Assembly (NCBI RefSeq): GCF_000474945.1
Contig: NZ_AXDW01000019.1
Span: forward strand, 1-64,000
DNA from: Solimonas soli DSM 21787
GTDB taxonomy: Bacteria; Pseudomonadota; Gammaproteobacteria; Nevskiales; Nevskiaceae
Length of the DNA: 64,000 nucleotides
Reading direction: 5' to 3'
In this document: positions 33,356-41,380 of the stretch, piece by piece
How positions within the stretch are numbered: the stretch's first letter is position 1
Layout of the letters: the number at the start of each line of letters is the position of its first letter
The notes under the pieces: generated by a model
The model's database searches: none
Seen by the model: only the letters and a program-made list of their open reading frames with translations
What the model was told of the DNA's origin: nothing
Translations under genes and position numbers: made by a program

Positions 33356-34645
33356 ATGAAACCCTACGGCCGCAAGGTGGCGATTCTCGGCGGGTCGCGC
33401 ATTCCGTTCGCCCGGTCCAACACCGCCTACGCGACGAAATCGAACCAGGACATGCTGACCGCCGCGTTCAAGGGCGTGGTCGACAAGTTCCAATTGCACG
33501 GCGAGGCGATCGGCGAAGTCGCCGCCGGCGCGGTGCTGAAGCACTCGCGCGACTTCAATCTGTGCCGCGAATCGTTGCTGTCCTCGGGCCTGGCTCCGGA
33601 AACGCCAGCCTATGACCTGCAGATGGCCTGCGGCACCGGCCTGCAGGCGGCGATCAACATCGCCAACAAGATCGCGCTCGGCCAGATCGAATCCGGCATC
33701 GCCGGCGGCACCGACACGACGTCCGACGCGCCGATCGCGGTCGGCGAAAAGCTGCGCAAGATCCTGCTCGAGATCAACCGCGCGAAGACCGCCGGCCAGC
33801 GTCTCGCCGCGCTCGCCAAGTTCCGTCCGGCGATGCTGGCGCCGCAGATTCCGACCAATGGCGAGCCGCGCACCAAGATGAGCATGGGCCAGCACACCGA
33901 GGTGATGGTCAAGGAATGGAAGATTCCGCGCGAAGCGCAGGACCAGCTCGCCTACGAGTCGCACAAGAAGGCGGCGGCGGCCTGGGAGGCGGGCTTCTAC
34001 GACGATCTCGTCGTGCCGTTCTCGGGCCTGTCGCGCGACAACAACCTGCGTGCCGACATCACGCTCGAGAAGCTGGCGTCGCTGTCGCCGGCCTTCGATC
34101 GCAAGTCGGGCCAGGGCACGCTGACCGCCGGCAACTCGACGCCGCTCACCGACGGCGCCTCGGCCGTGCTGCTCGCGTCTGAAGACTGGGCGAAGGCGCA
34201 CGGCTTCAAGCCGCTGGCCTACATCACGCACGCCGAAACCGCGGCCGTCGACTTCGCCGGCCGCAAGCACGAGGGCCTCTTGATGGCGCCCGCCTACGCG
34301 GTCGCGCGCATGCTGAACCGCGCCGGCCTCAAGCTGCAGGACTTCGACTTCTACGAAATCCACGAAGCGTTCGCCGGCCAGGTGCTGTGCACGCTGAAGG
34401 CCTGGGAAGACCCGAAGTTCTGCAAGGAAAAGCTCGGTCTCGACGCGCCGCTCGGTTCGATCGATCGCGCCAAGATGAACATCAAGGGCGGCAGCCTCGC
34501 CGCCGGCCATCCGTTCGCCGCGACCGGCGGCCGCATCCTGGCCACGCTCGGCAAGATCATCGACGAGAACAACGGCGGCCGCGGCCTGATCTCGATCTGC
34601 GCCGCCGGCGGCCTCGGCGTGACGGCGATCGTCGAACGCGCCTGA
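33356..34645 (+). CDS. Acetyl-CoA C-acetyl/acyltransferase (thiolase, FadI-like)
   Basis: A 429-aa thiolase. The acyl-accepting Cys92 is in DLQMACGTGLQAAINI. The other active-site elements are HEAFAGQVLCTL (~343-354), GGSLAAGHPFAATGGR (~381-396) and the second Cys in ISICAAGGLGVTAIV near the end. The length and the phrase SMGQHTEVMVKEW match the FadI-type long-chain thiolases rather than the ~390-aa PhaA/AtoB type. It could act in fatty-acid degradation or on acetoacetyl-CoA produced by the leucine pathway, but it is not linked to a fadJ gene here. AGGAGA lies 7 bp before the ATG. It is monocistronic between two terminators. Confidence 0.93.
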   Translation: MKPYGRKVAILGGSRIPFARSNTAYATKSNQDMLTAAFKGVVDKFQLHGEAIGEVAAGAVLKHSRDFNLCRESLLSSGLAPETPAYDLQMACGTGLQAAINIANKIALGQIESGIAGGTDTTSDAPIAVGEKLRKILLEINRAKTAGQRLAALAKFRPAMLAPQIPTNGEPRTKMSMGQHTEVMVKEWKIPREAQDQLAYESHKKAAAAWEAGFYDDLVVPFSGLSRDNNLRADITLEKLASLSPAFDRKSGQGTLTAGNSTPLTDGASAVLLASEDWAKAHGFKPLAYITHAETAAVDFAGRKHEGLLMAPAYAVARMLNRAGLKLQDFDFYEIHEAFAGQVLCTLKAWEDPKFCKEKLGLDAPLGSIDRAKMNIKGGSLAAGHPFAATGGRILATLGKIIDENNGGRGLISICAAGGLGVTAIVERA

Positions 34646-34666
34646 TCCTCGACACGCGCGCGTGAA

Positions 34667-34692
34667 AGGCCCGGCTCCGGCCGGGCTTTTTG
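34667..34692 (+). terminator. Rho-independent terminator after the thiolase gene
   Basis: GCCCGG and CCGGGC (34669-34674 and 34681-34686) with a CTCCGG loop, then TTTTTG. It follows the thiolase stop by 20 bp. Confidence 0.8.
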
Positions 34693-34786
34693 TTGCTGCT
34701 GCTGCGCCGGCGTCTGGTGGTCTTTCCGCTCGGGCGCCTGGCTGGCTTTGTGCATAATCCGCGGAGACCCCGGGGGAGCCGAACCG

Positions 34787-36295
34787 ATGAGCCTGCTGCG
34801 CACCAAGCCGTTCAAGCCCGACCACGGTAACGAACGCGGCCTCAAGCGCGTGCTGACGGCGTGGGATCTCGTGCTGCTCGGCGTCGGCGCCGTGATCGGC
34901 GCCGGCATCTTCGTGCTGACCGGCATCACGGCGGCGACGCAGGCCGGCCCGGCGGTCATCCTGTCATTCCTGGTCGCCGGTTTCGCCTGTGCCTGCGCGG
35001 CGCTCGCCTACGCCGAACTGGCGAGCGCGGTCGGCGGCGCCGGTTCGGCCTACGGTTACGGCTACGCGAGCCTCGGCGAGCTGCCGGCCTGGATCATCGG
35101 CTGGATGCTGCTCTGCGAATACATGGTGGCGATCCCGGCGGTGGCGACCGGCTGGTCCGGCTATGTCGTCAACGCGCTGCAATCGATCGGCGTCGGCCTG
35201 TCGCCCTTGCTGACCCACGGCCCCGACTGGTTCGGCAGCAGCGCGGCGGGCGCCGGGCTGATCAACCTGCCGGCCTTTCTCATCGTCCTCGTCATCGGCC
35301 TGCTGCTCGCCTCGGGCGCCAAGGCCAGCGCCATGTTCAACGCCATCATGGTGGCGGTGAAAGTCGCGGCGATCCTCTTGTTCATCGGCGTCGCCGTATT
35401 CCACATCAACCCGGCGAACTGGTCGCCGTTCATTCCGCCGCTGGAGGTCTCGACCACCGACGCGAGTTCCGGCTTCAGCTGGGAAATGCGCTTGATCGAC
35501 GCGATCAAGTACGGGCTCGGCTTGGGCGCCGGCGGCGAAACACACTTCGGCGTGGTCGGCATCATGACCGGCGCCGCGACCATTTTCTTCGCCTATCTCG
35601 GCTTCGACGCGGTGTCGACCGCCGCCGAGGAGACGCGCAATCCGCAGCGCGATCTGCCGATCGGCATCATCGGCTCGCTGCTGCTGTGCACGGCGCTGTA
35701 CATCATCGTCTCGATCCTGCTGACCGGCATCGTCAACTACCGCGAACTCAACGTGCCTTCGCCGGTCGCGCACGCCTTGCTGCAGATCGGCCAGTCCTGG
35801 GTCGCCGGCATCATCTCGATCGGCGCCATCGCCGGGCTCACGACCGTCATTCTCGTCATGTACTTCGGCCTGACGCGCGTGCTGTTCGCGATCGCGCACG
35901 ACGGCCTGCTGCCGAAGTTCTTCGCCTACGTGCATCCGAAGACCGGCACGCCGGTCGGTTCTATCGCCACCGCCGGCCTCATCATGCTGGCGTTCTCGGG
36001 CTTCGTGCCGCTCGGCAAGCTCGCCGAGATCGCCAACATCGGCACGCTGGGCGCGTTCGTCGTGGTCTGCGCCGGCGTCATCGTCATGCGCCGCACGCAT
36101 CCGGACATGCCGCGCCCGTTCCGGACACCCGCCTCGCCGCTGATTCCGGCGCTGGGCGTACTGTCCTGCGGCTACCTGATGCTGAACCTGGTGACGTTCA
36201 CCTGGGCGGCGTTCGGCGTGTGGATGCTGCTCGGCCTCGTCGTCTATTTCGGCTATTCGCGCACGCACAGCGCGCTCGCGATCAACGCCCCCTGA
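34787..36295 (+). CDS. APC family amino-acid permease
   Basis: A 502-aa inner-membrane transporter with 12-14 helices. The first helix region (WDLVLLGVGAVIGAGIFVLTG) carries the GAGIF substrate-binding break typical of the APC/cationic amino-acid transporter branch. Helix 6 contains FFAYLGFDAVSTAAEETRNPQRDLP. Large loops with Trp and Ser-rich sequence lie near 130-160 and 205-240. It resembles the YfnA/CAT-type permeases for basic or branched amino acids, but the substrate cannot be fixed. A CATAAT hexamer at 34753-34758 could serve as its -10, although no good -35 is present. Confidence 0.9.
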   Translation: MSLLRTKPFKPDHGNERGLKRVLTAWDLVLLGVGAVIGAGIFVLTGITAATQAGPAVILSFLVAGFACACAALAYAELASAVGGAGSAYGYGYASLGELPAWIIGWMLLCEYMVAIPAVATGWSGYVVNALQSIGVGLSPLLTHGPDWFGSSAAGAGLINLPAFLIVLVIGLLLASGAKASAMFNAIMVAVKVAAILLFIGVAVFHINPANWSPFIPPLEVSTTDASSGFSWEMRLIDAIKYGLGLGAGGETHFGVVGIMTGAATIFFAYLGFDAVSTAAEETRNPQRDLPIGIIGSLLLCTALYIIVSILLTGIVNYRELNVPSPVAHALLQIGQSWVAGIISIGAIAGLTTVILVMYFGLTRVLFAIAHDGLLPKFFAYVHPKTGTPVGSIATAGLIMLAFSGFVPLGKLAEIANIGTLGAFVVVCAGVIVMRRTHPDMPRPFRTPASPLIPALGVLSCGYLMLNLVTFTWAAFGVWMLLGLVVYFGYSRTHSALAINAP

Positions 36296-36341
36296 CGCGC
36301 AGCCCTTCAAGGCGGAGCGGCCGCACGCGTATGATCCGGCG

Positions 36342-37448
36342 ATGACCGTTCCATCCGCCTCATCGTCCTCGCCCGGCGCCGTTGCCGAACATGCGCGCGT
36401 GCAGCGCAGCGGCGTGCTGCTCGCCAATCTCGGCACGCCGGACGAGCCGACCGCGCCGGCGATCCGTCGCTACCTGCGCGAGTTCCTCAGCGATCGTCGC
36501 GTCGTCGAGATTCCGCGCGCGCTGTGGTGGCTCATCCTCTACGGCTTCATCCTGCCGTTCCGCCCGCGGCGCCTCGCGCACGCCTACCAGAGCGTGTGGA
36601 CGGCCGAGGGCTCGCCGCTGCTCGCCATCAGCCGTGCCCAGCAGGCCGGCCTGCAGGCGCGGCTCGGCGGCGGCGGTCATGATGAGGTGCCCGTCGCGCT
36701 CGGCATGCGCTACGGCAATCCCTCCATCGCCAGCGCGATCGACGATCTCGTCCGGCGCGGTGCGCGGCGCATCGTCGTGTTGCCGCTGTATCCGCAATAT
36801 TCGGCGACGACCACGGCGTCGGTATTCGATGCCGTACTCGCGCGCGTCCAGCCCATGCGCTGGTGGCCCGAGCTGCGCTTCGTCAACGGCTACCACGACC
36901 GCGCCGACTACATCGCCGCGCTCGCCGACTCGGTCCGTGCGCACTGGCAGCGCCACGGCCGCGGCGAGCACCTGCTGATCTCGTTCCACTCGATTCCGCT
37001 GAATTACCTCGAAGCCGGCGATCCGTACTACTGCTTCTGCCAGAAGACCGCCCGCCTGCTGGCCGAGGCGCTGGACCTCGCGCCGGATGTGTGGAGCCTC
37101 AGCTTCCAGTCGCGGCTCGGCAAGGCGAAGTGGTTGTCGCCGTACACGGACGTCACCGTCGAGCGTCTCGGACGCAGCGGCGTGCGCACGCTGGACACGA
37201 TCTGCCCCGGCTTCTCGGCGGACTGCCTGGAGACGCTGGAGGAAGTGGCCTTGCGCTACGGCGAGGCCTTCCGCGCCGCCGGCGGCGGCGAGCTGCGCTA
37301 CGTCGCCGCGCTCAACGCCGGCGAGCGCCACCTCGATCTGCTCGCGGCGCTGGCACGCGATCACCTCGCCGGCTGGGCGCCGGCGGCGGCGCCTGACGCG
37401 CACGCAGCGTCCGACGCGCGCGTCGCGCTGCTGCGGCGCGGCTTCTGA
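36342..37448 (+). CDS. hemH: Ferrochelatase
   Basis: A 368-aa enzyme inserting Fe2+ into protoporphyrin IX, the last step of haem synthesis. Conserved parts include GVLLANLGTPDEPTAPAIRRYLREFLSDRRV (~24-54), ALGMRYGNPSI, VLPLYPQYSATTTAS (~146-160) and LISFHSIPLNYLEAGDPY (~214-231), with the catalytic His in SFHSIP. It also has LSFQSRLGKAKWLSPYT and DTICPGFSADCLETLEE. An N-terminal Ser-rich extension of about 20 aa precedes the domain. A short disordered Ala/Asp tail ends the protein. Likely cytoplasmic or membrane-peripheral. It ends in a strong terminator. Confidence 0.96.
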   Translation: MTVPSASSSSPGAVAEHARVQRSGVLLANLGTPDEPTAPAIRRYLREFLSDRRVVEIPRALWWLILYGFILPFRPRRLAHAYQSVWTAEGSPLLAISRAQQAGLQARLGGGGHDEVPVALGMRYGNPSIASAIDDLVRRGARRIVVLPLYPQYSATTTASVFDAVLARVQPMRWWPELRFVNGYHDRADYIAALADSVRAHWQRHGRGEHLLISFHSIPLNYLEAGDPYYCFCQKTARLLAEALDLAPDVWSLSFQSRLGKAKWLSPYTDVTVERLGRSGVRTLDTICPGFSADCLETLEEVALRYGEAFRAAGGGELRYVAALNAGERHLDLLAALARDHLAGWAPAAAPDAHAASDARVALLRRGF

Positions 37449-37475
37449 AGCCAGCCTCGGCCGCGCCGCAAACAA

Positions 37476-37503
37476 GAAGGCCCTCCGCGCGGAGGGCCTT
37501 CTG
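37476..37503. terminator. Bidirectional terminator between hemH and the Ala/Lys-rich protein gene
   Basis: A perfect 28-base palindrome (AGAAGGCCCTCCGC and its complement) lies between the converging gene ends. Neither side has a long T run, but the stem is very stable, so it may act in both directions. Confidence 0.75.
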
Positions 37504-37523
37504 CTCGACGGCGAACCGGCGCC

Positions 37524-38012
37524 TTACTGCTTGCCGACCTTCGCGCCGGCCTCGACGCTGAGGCCACCGTTCGCCGCATCGGCCGTGCCCTGAACCGCAC
37601 CGCCGACGGCGCCGCCCACCGCGCCGAGCGTCGATCCGGCGGCATTCACCGCCGACTTGCCCGCTTCCTTGGCCTTGTGACCGGCCTTCTTGGCGCCGGC
37701 ACCGACTTTCTGCGCGCCGGCCTTGGCGGCTTCACCCGCCTTCTGTCCCGCACCGACCGCGGCGTCCTTCGCCGTGCCGACGCCCGCCTCGACCTTCGCC
37801 GCGGCGTCGTGCGCCGCGTGCTGTCCCATGTCGTGCATGTCGTGCATGCCCTGCATGGCGGAATTGGCGTTCGCGTCGGCATCGGCCTGCGCGGCGGCCG
37901 GCGGCACCGACGCGTCGACCTTGACGCCGGCTTCGACGCCGGCAGCGAGGACCGGCGCGCTCAGCCCGGCACCGATGACGAACACCGCAATCGCGGAATA
38001 ACGGGTTTTCAT
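37524..38012 (-). CDS. Secreted Ala/Lys-rich helical protein with a His/Met cluster
   Basis: A 162-aa protein, 162 residues including signal peptide MKTRYSAIAVFVIGAGLSAPVLA. The mature part starts with an acidic Ala/Asp region, then a Met/His cluster QGMHDMHDMGQHAAHD (~54-69). The rest is repeats of roughly 11 residues built from AGAKKAGHKAKEAGK-like units. These give long amphipathic helices like LEA or apolipoprotein-type stress proteins, ending with a Gly/Ala stretch (GAVGGAVGGAVQG). There are no Cys or Trp. Function is unknown; the Met/His cluster might bind Cu or another metal. AAGGAGA precedes the ATG at 38012. The composition is unusual for this window. Confidence 0.7.
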   Translation of the reverse strand: MKTRYSAIAVFVIGAGLSAPVLAAGVEAGVKVDASVPPAAAQADADANANSAMQGMHDMHDMGQHAAHDAAAKVEAGVGTAKDAAVGAGQKAGEAAKAGAQKVGAGAKKAGHKAKEAGKSAVNAAGSTLGAVGGAVGGAVQGTADAANGGLSVEAGAKVGKQ

Positions 38013-38144
38013 GGAAATCTCCTTGAATGATCGAAACGCCATGCCGGCATCTGCCGGCCGCGGCGTGGCGCGACTATAGGGCAGCCGACGTCAATGTCGT
38101 GTGTCGGAAAAAGTCGCCAGCCGAGCAACGGCCTCGTCGATGAA

Positions 38145-38181
38145 AAAGAAAACCCTCCGCTGCTCGCGCAGCGGAGGGTTT
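38145..38181 (-). terminator. Rho-independent terminator of the ompA-like gene
   Basis: On the minus strand, AAACCCTCCGCTGC and GCAGCGGAGGGTTTT pair over about 14 bp (38151-38164 with 38167-38180) around a short loop and are followed by a T-rich tract, just past the ompA-like gene stop at 38203. Confidence 0.85.
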
Positions 38182-38202
38182 CACCATCAGACAGCGTGTC
38201 GC

Positions 38203-39387
38203 TTATTCGCCGCGGGTGCGCGTCTCGGCACGGCGGTTCTGCGCACGACCTTCTTCGGTGTCGTTGGTCGCGACCGGCTTCGACTCGCCGTAGGCGTAGG
38301 TGTTGAGACGGCCCGGCTCGACGCCCTTGCCCAGCAGATACTGCTTGACGGCGTTGGCGCGGCGCTCCGACAGGCCCTGGTTGTAGCCGTCGGTGCCCGT
38401 CGAGTCGGTGTGGCCCGACACGTCGACCTTCAGCGCCGGATACTTCTGCGCGACCTGATTGATGACATTGGCCGCGTCATCGAGCATTTCCTTCGCATAA
38501 TCCGAGAGATCGGACTTGTCGAACTCGAAGTGCACGTCCTCGAAGCGCAGATCCGCGCCCGAACCGGTGATCTTGAAGCGGCCGGAACCGAGCGTCGTCG
38601 GGCAGCCCTTGTCGTCGACCGCGACGCCAGGCGGCGTACCCGGGCACTGGTCGAGGCCGTCCGGCACGCCGTCGCCGTCGGAATCGACCGGGCAGCCCTT
38701 GGCATCGACCTTCACGCCCTTCGGCGTACCCGGGCAGAGATCGGCATCATCCGGCACGCCGTCGCCATCCGAATCCTTGATTTCGGCCACCGGCTTGACC
38801 GGCTTGCTGCCGATCGCCGAAACGAGGCTCAGCTTGATGACCGGCTCGCCGAAGCTGCCGTAGCCCTTGAAATCGGTGTCGATCCAGCGGTAGCGCGCAT
38901 CGAGGCGCATGCCGAGGCTGTCGTCGAAGAACGAGGACTTGAAGTACTTGAAGAAGCCGAAGCCGGCATCGACGAACGGATCGGTCGACGTATCGTCGCC
39001 GAACCCGACCGGGGGATTCTTCAGCTTGTTGTACATGCCGCCGACGCCGATGCTGGCGTAGGGCGAGAATTTCGGATTGCGCGAGTAGAAGAACAGGCCG
39101 TCCAGCTTCAGGCCGTACTGGCGCCAGCTGTTCGGATCGCTGGCACCGTCGCTCTTGAACTTGTCCCAGGAGCCCTGGACTTCCCAGCCCCAGTACTGGT
39201 TGATCGCGGCGCCGAAGCCGAGGAACGAACCATTGCCGTTCGAGGAGTTGCGGTCGCTGTCCTCGAAAGTGTACGTGTAACCGCCATCAATGTACGGCCG
39301 CATTTCCTGCTCGGCTTCCTGCGCCAGAACCGGCATGGCGCAAGCGGCAAGCAGGAACGCAAGTCCGGCACGGTGCATTTTTTTCAT
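38203..39387 (-). CDS. OmpA-family outer-membrane protein with thrombospondin type-3 repeats
   Basis: A 394-aa protein. Residues 1-22 are a signal peptide. Residues ~25-205 form an eight-strand barrel (YIDGGYTYTFEDS to VIKLSLVSAIG). Residues ~215-270 hold thrombospondin type-3 calcium-binding repeats: DSDGDGVPDDADLCPGTPKGV and DSDGDGVPDGLDQCPGTP, with paired Cys. The last ~115 residues are an OmpA/MotB peptidoglycan-binding domain containing HFEFDKSDLSDYAKEML, VDVSGHTDSTGTDGYNQGLSERRANAV and the terminal NRRAE. It should link the outer membrane to the cell wall. The start at 39387 has GGGAG upstream; it is followed by its own terminator. Confidence 0.93.
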   Translation of the reverse strand: MKKMHRAGLAFLLAACAMPVLAQEAEQEMRPYIDGGYTYTFEDSDRNSSNGNGSFLGFGAAINQYWGWEVQGSWDKFKSDGASDPNSWRQYGLKLDGLFFYSRNPKFSPYASIGVGGMYNKLKNPPVGFGDDTSTDPFVDAGFGFFKYFKSSFFDDSLGMRLDARYRWIDTDFKGYGSFGEPVIKLSLVSAIGSKPVKPVAEIKDSDGDGVPDDADLCPGTPKGVKVDAKGCPVDSDGDGVPDGLDQCPGTPPGVAVDDKGCPTTLGSGRFKITGSGADLRFEDVHFEFDKSDLSDYAKEMLDDAANVINQVAQKYPALKVDVSGHTDSTGTDGYNQGLSERRANAVKQYLLGKGVEPGRLNTYAYGESKPVATNDTEEGRAQNRRAETRTRGE

Positions 39388-39586
39388 CGCCGAATCTCCC
39401 AACCTCTTGTTGTCCAGACAGACAGAAAGCGTGTGCTGCGGCAGTCATTATACGCAGCAGTTTTTGCACTGCAGCGAAATGCCGGGGACAGCCCTGTCCA
39501 ACCCCGACTTGCCAGCAACACCTCGAACGTCCATTCTGCCGCGCAAACTGGAACTTTTCCAGCGAGTTGCGCGAACAAAAACAGAA

Positions 39587-40630
39587 ATGAGCGAATTCCT
39601 TACCGCCTACGGCCTGTTCCTCGCCAAGGCCGTGACCTGGATCACAGCGATCGTCCTGGTCAGCGTTTTCCTGATCACCCTGCTGCGCAGCGCACGCAGC
39701 GAGGCCGGACCGGAGCGGCTCGACATCCGCAGCCTGAATCGTCGCTACGAGGGCCTCGCCGACGCCATTCGTGAGGAAATCCTCGACGGAACCGCGCTCA
39801 AGCATCTGCATAAGCAGCGCAAAACCGATGCCAAGCTGCGGGCGAAACGCGACAAGGACGGCCAGCGCGAAGCGCGGCCGCGGGTCTATACACTGCAATT
39901 TCGCGGCGATCTGCAGGCCTCGGCGGTCGAGTCCCTGCGCGAGGAAGTCAGTGCCGTGCTGCAGGTGGCCGAAGCCGGACGCGACGAAGTGGTGCTGCGC
40001 CTCGACAGCGAGGGCGGCATGGTGCACGGCTACGGCCTCGCCGCCTCTCAGCTTGCCCGATTGCGGCACGCCGGCGTGCGCCTCACGGTCGCCGTCGACA
40101 AGGTCGCGGCCAGCGGCGGCTATATGATGGCCTGCGTCGCCGATCGCATCCTCGCCGCGCCGTTCGCGATCGTCGGCTCGATCGGCGTGGTCGGCCAGCT
40201 GCCCAATTTCAACCGCCTGCTCAAGCGTTTCGACGTCGATTACGAGCTGCATACGGCGGGCGATCACAAGCGCACCCTGACCCTGTTCGGCGAGAACAGC
40301 GAAGCGGGTCGCGAGAAGTTCCGCGCCGAAATCGAAGAGACGCACCGCCTGTTCAAGCGCTTCATCGTCGAATTCCGCCCGCAGCTCGACATCGACCGCG
40401 TCGCCACCGGCGAGCACTGGTTCGGCACGCAGGCCCTCGACCTGCGGCTGGTCGACGCGCTGCAGACCAGCGACGATTACCTGCTGTCGCGCGTCAAGGA
40501 CGCCGACTTGTACAGCCTGCAGTTCCGCCGCCGCCAGCCGCTGGCGCAGCGCCTTTCGGAAGGCCTGGTGCGTCTCGGCATCGGTCTGCGCCGCAGCGTC
40601 GAGGAAACGACGTTGCCGCGCTGGCATTGA
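39587..40630 (+). CDS. sohB: SohB-type inner-membrane S49 peptidase
   Basis: A 347-aa signal-peptide-peptidase-like serine protease. An N-terminal membrane helix (~8-33) and a charged linker that includes LRAKRDKDGQREARP precede the protease domain. The nucleophile is Ser176 in VDKVAASGGYMMACVADRILA, and the general-base Lys lies in AGDHKRTLTLFGENSE (~225). The first ~95 residues are the SohB_N domain. In E. coli SohB suppresses loss of HtrA/DegP when overproduced, and a DegP/Q gene lies only 750 bp downstream here. It starts at 39587 (ATG), divergent from the ompA-like gene. Confidence 0.92.
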   Translation: MSEFLTAYGLFLAKAVTWITAIVLVSVFLITLLRSARSEAGPERLDIRSLNRRYEGLADAIREEILDGTALKHLHKQRKTDAKLRAKRDKDGQREARPRVYTLQFRGDLQASAVESLREEVSAVLQVAEAGRDEVVLRLDSEGGMVHGYGLAASQLARLRHAGVRLTVAVDKVAASGGYMMACVADRILAAPFAIVGSIGVVGQLPNFNRLLKRFDVDYELHTAGDHKRTLTLFGENSEAGREKFRAEIEETHRLFKRFIVEFRPQLDIDRVATGEHWFGTQALDLRLVDALQTSDDYLLSRVKDADLYSLQFRRRQPLAQRLSEGLVRLGIGLRRSVEETTLPRWH

Positions 40631-40660
40631 TCCTTCCCCCAATCGTACCGGAGGCACTCC

Positions 40661-41293
40661 ATGAAACTGACGAGCCGCAGCCTGTCGCGCAGCGGACGCA
40701 TCCCCGGGCGCTGCGCCTTCGCCGTGCAGGCGCCGTTCGGGCATGTCCGCATGTCGGAGAACCGCAATCCGCATTTGCGCTGGAGCGGTGCGCCGGCGGC
40801 GACGCAGAGCTATGTACTGACCTGCATCGACGCCGACGCGCCGACCCGGCCGGACAACGTCAATCGGCAGGGCCGCGTCGTGCCGGCCAGCCTGCCGCGC
40901 GCCGAATTCGTGCACTGGCTGATGGCGAACATTGCGCCCGGCGTCAACGAAATCGCCGAAGGTGCTTGCAGCCAGGGCATCGTCGCGCACGGAAAGACCG
41001 CGCCGGCCGGCCCGCAGGGCGCCGTCCAGGGCCTCAACGACTACACCGGCTGGTTCAAGGGCGACGCCGCGATGGAAGGCCGCTACCTGGGCTACGACGG
41101 GCCATGTCCGCCGTGGAACGACGCCATCGTGCATCGCTACACTTTCGAGGTGCTGGCGCTGGACGTCGCGACGCTGGCCCTGCAACCCGGCTTCACCCTG
41201 GCCGAGCTGCGTCAGGCCATCGACGGTCACGTGCTGGCGCGCGCCGCCCTGGTCGGCCGTTACAGCCTCAACCCGGCCATTGGCCTGCGCTGA
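40661..41293 (+). CDS. YbhB/YbcL family PEBP-like protein
   Basis: A 210-aa member of the phosphatidylethanolamine-binding/Raf-kinase-inhibitor fold. Family motifs are ENRNPHLRWSGAPAATQSYVLTCIDADAP (~32-60), containing the CDxDAP-like ligand site, FVHWLMANIAPGVNEI (~84-99) and GYDGPCPPWNDAIVHRYTFEVLALD (~147-171). It has no signal peptide, whereas several bacterial relatives do. The biochemical role in bacteria is unknown. It lies 30 bp downstream of sohB and 87 bp upstream of degP on the same strand, so the three may be one operon. Confidence 0.88.
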   Translation: MKLTSRSLSRSGRIPGRCAFAVQAPFGHVRMSENRNPHLRWSGAPAATQSYVLTCIDADAPTRPDNVNRQGRVVPASLPRAEFVHWLMANIAPGVNEIAEGACSQGIVAHGKTAPAGPQGAVQGLNDYTGWFKGDAAMEGRYLGYDGPCPPWNDAIVHRYTFEVLALDVATLALQPGFTLAELRQAIDGHVLARAALVGRYSLNPAIGLR

Positions 41294-41380
41294 AGCGCGA
41301 CCATAATCGGAAACTATTGCCACCGGCGGCGGTCTACACGCCGCTGCCCATCCGCAGCCTGACCCCGAGATTGATTCCCG

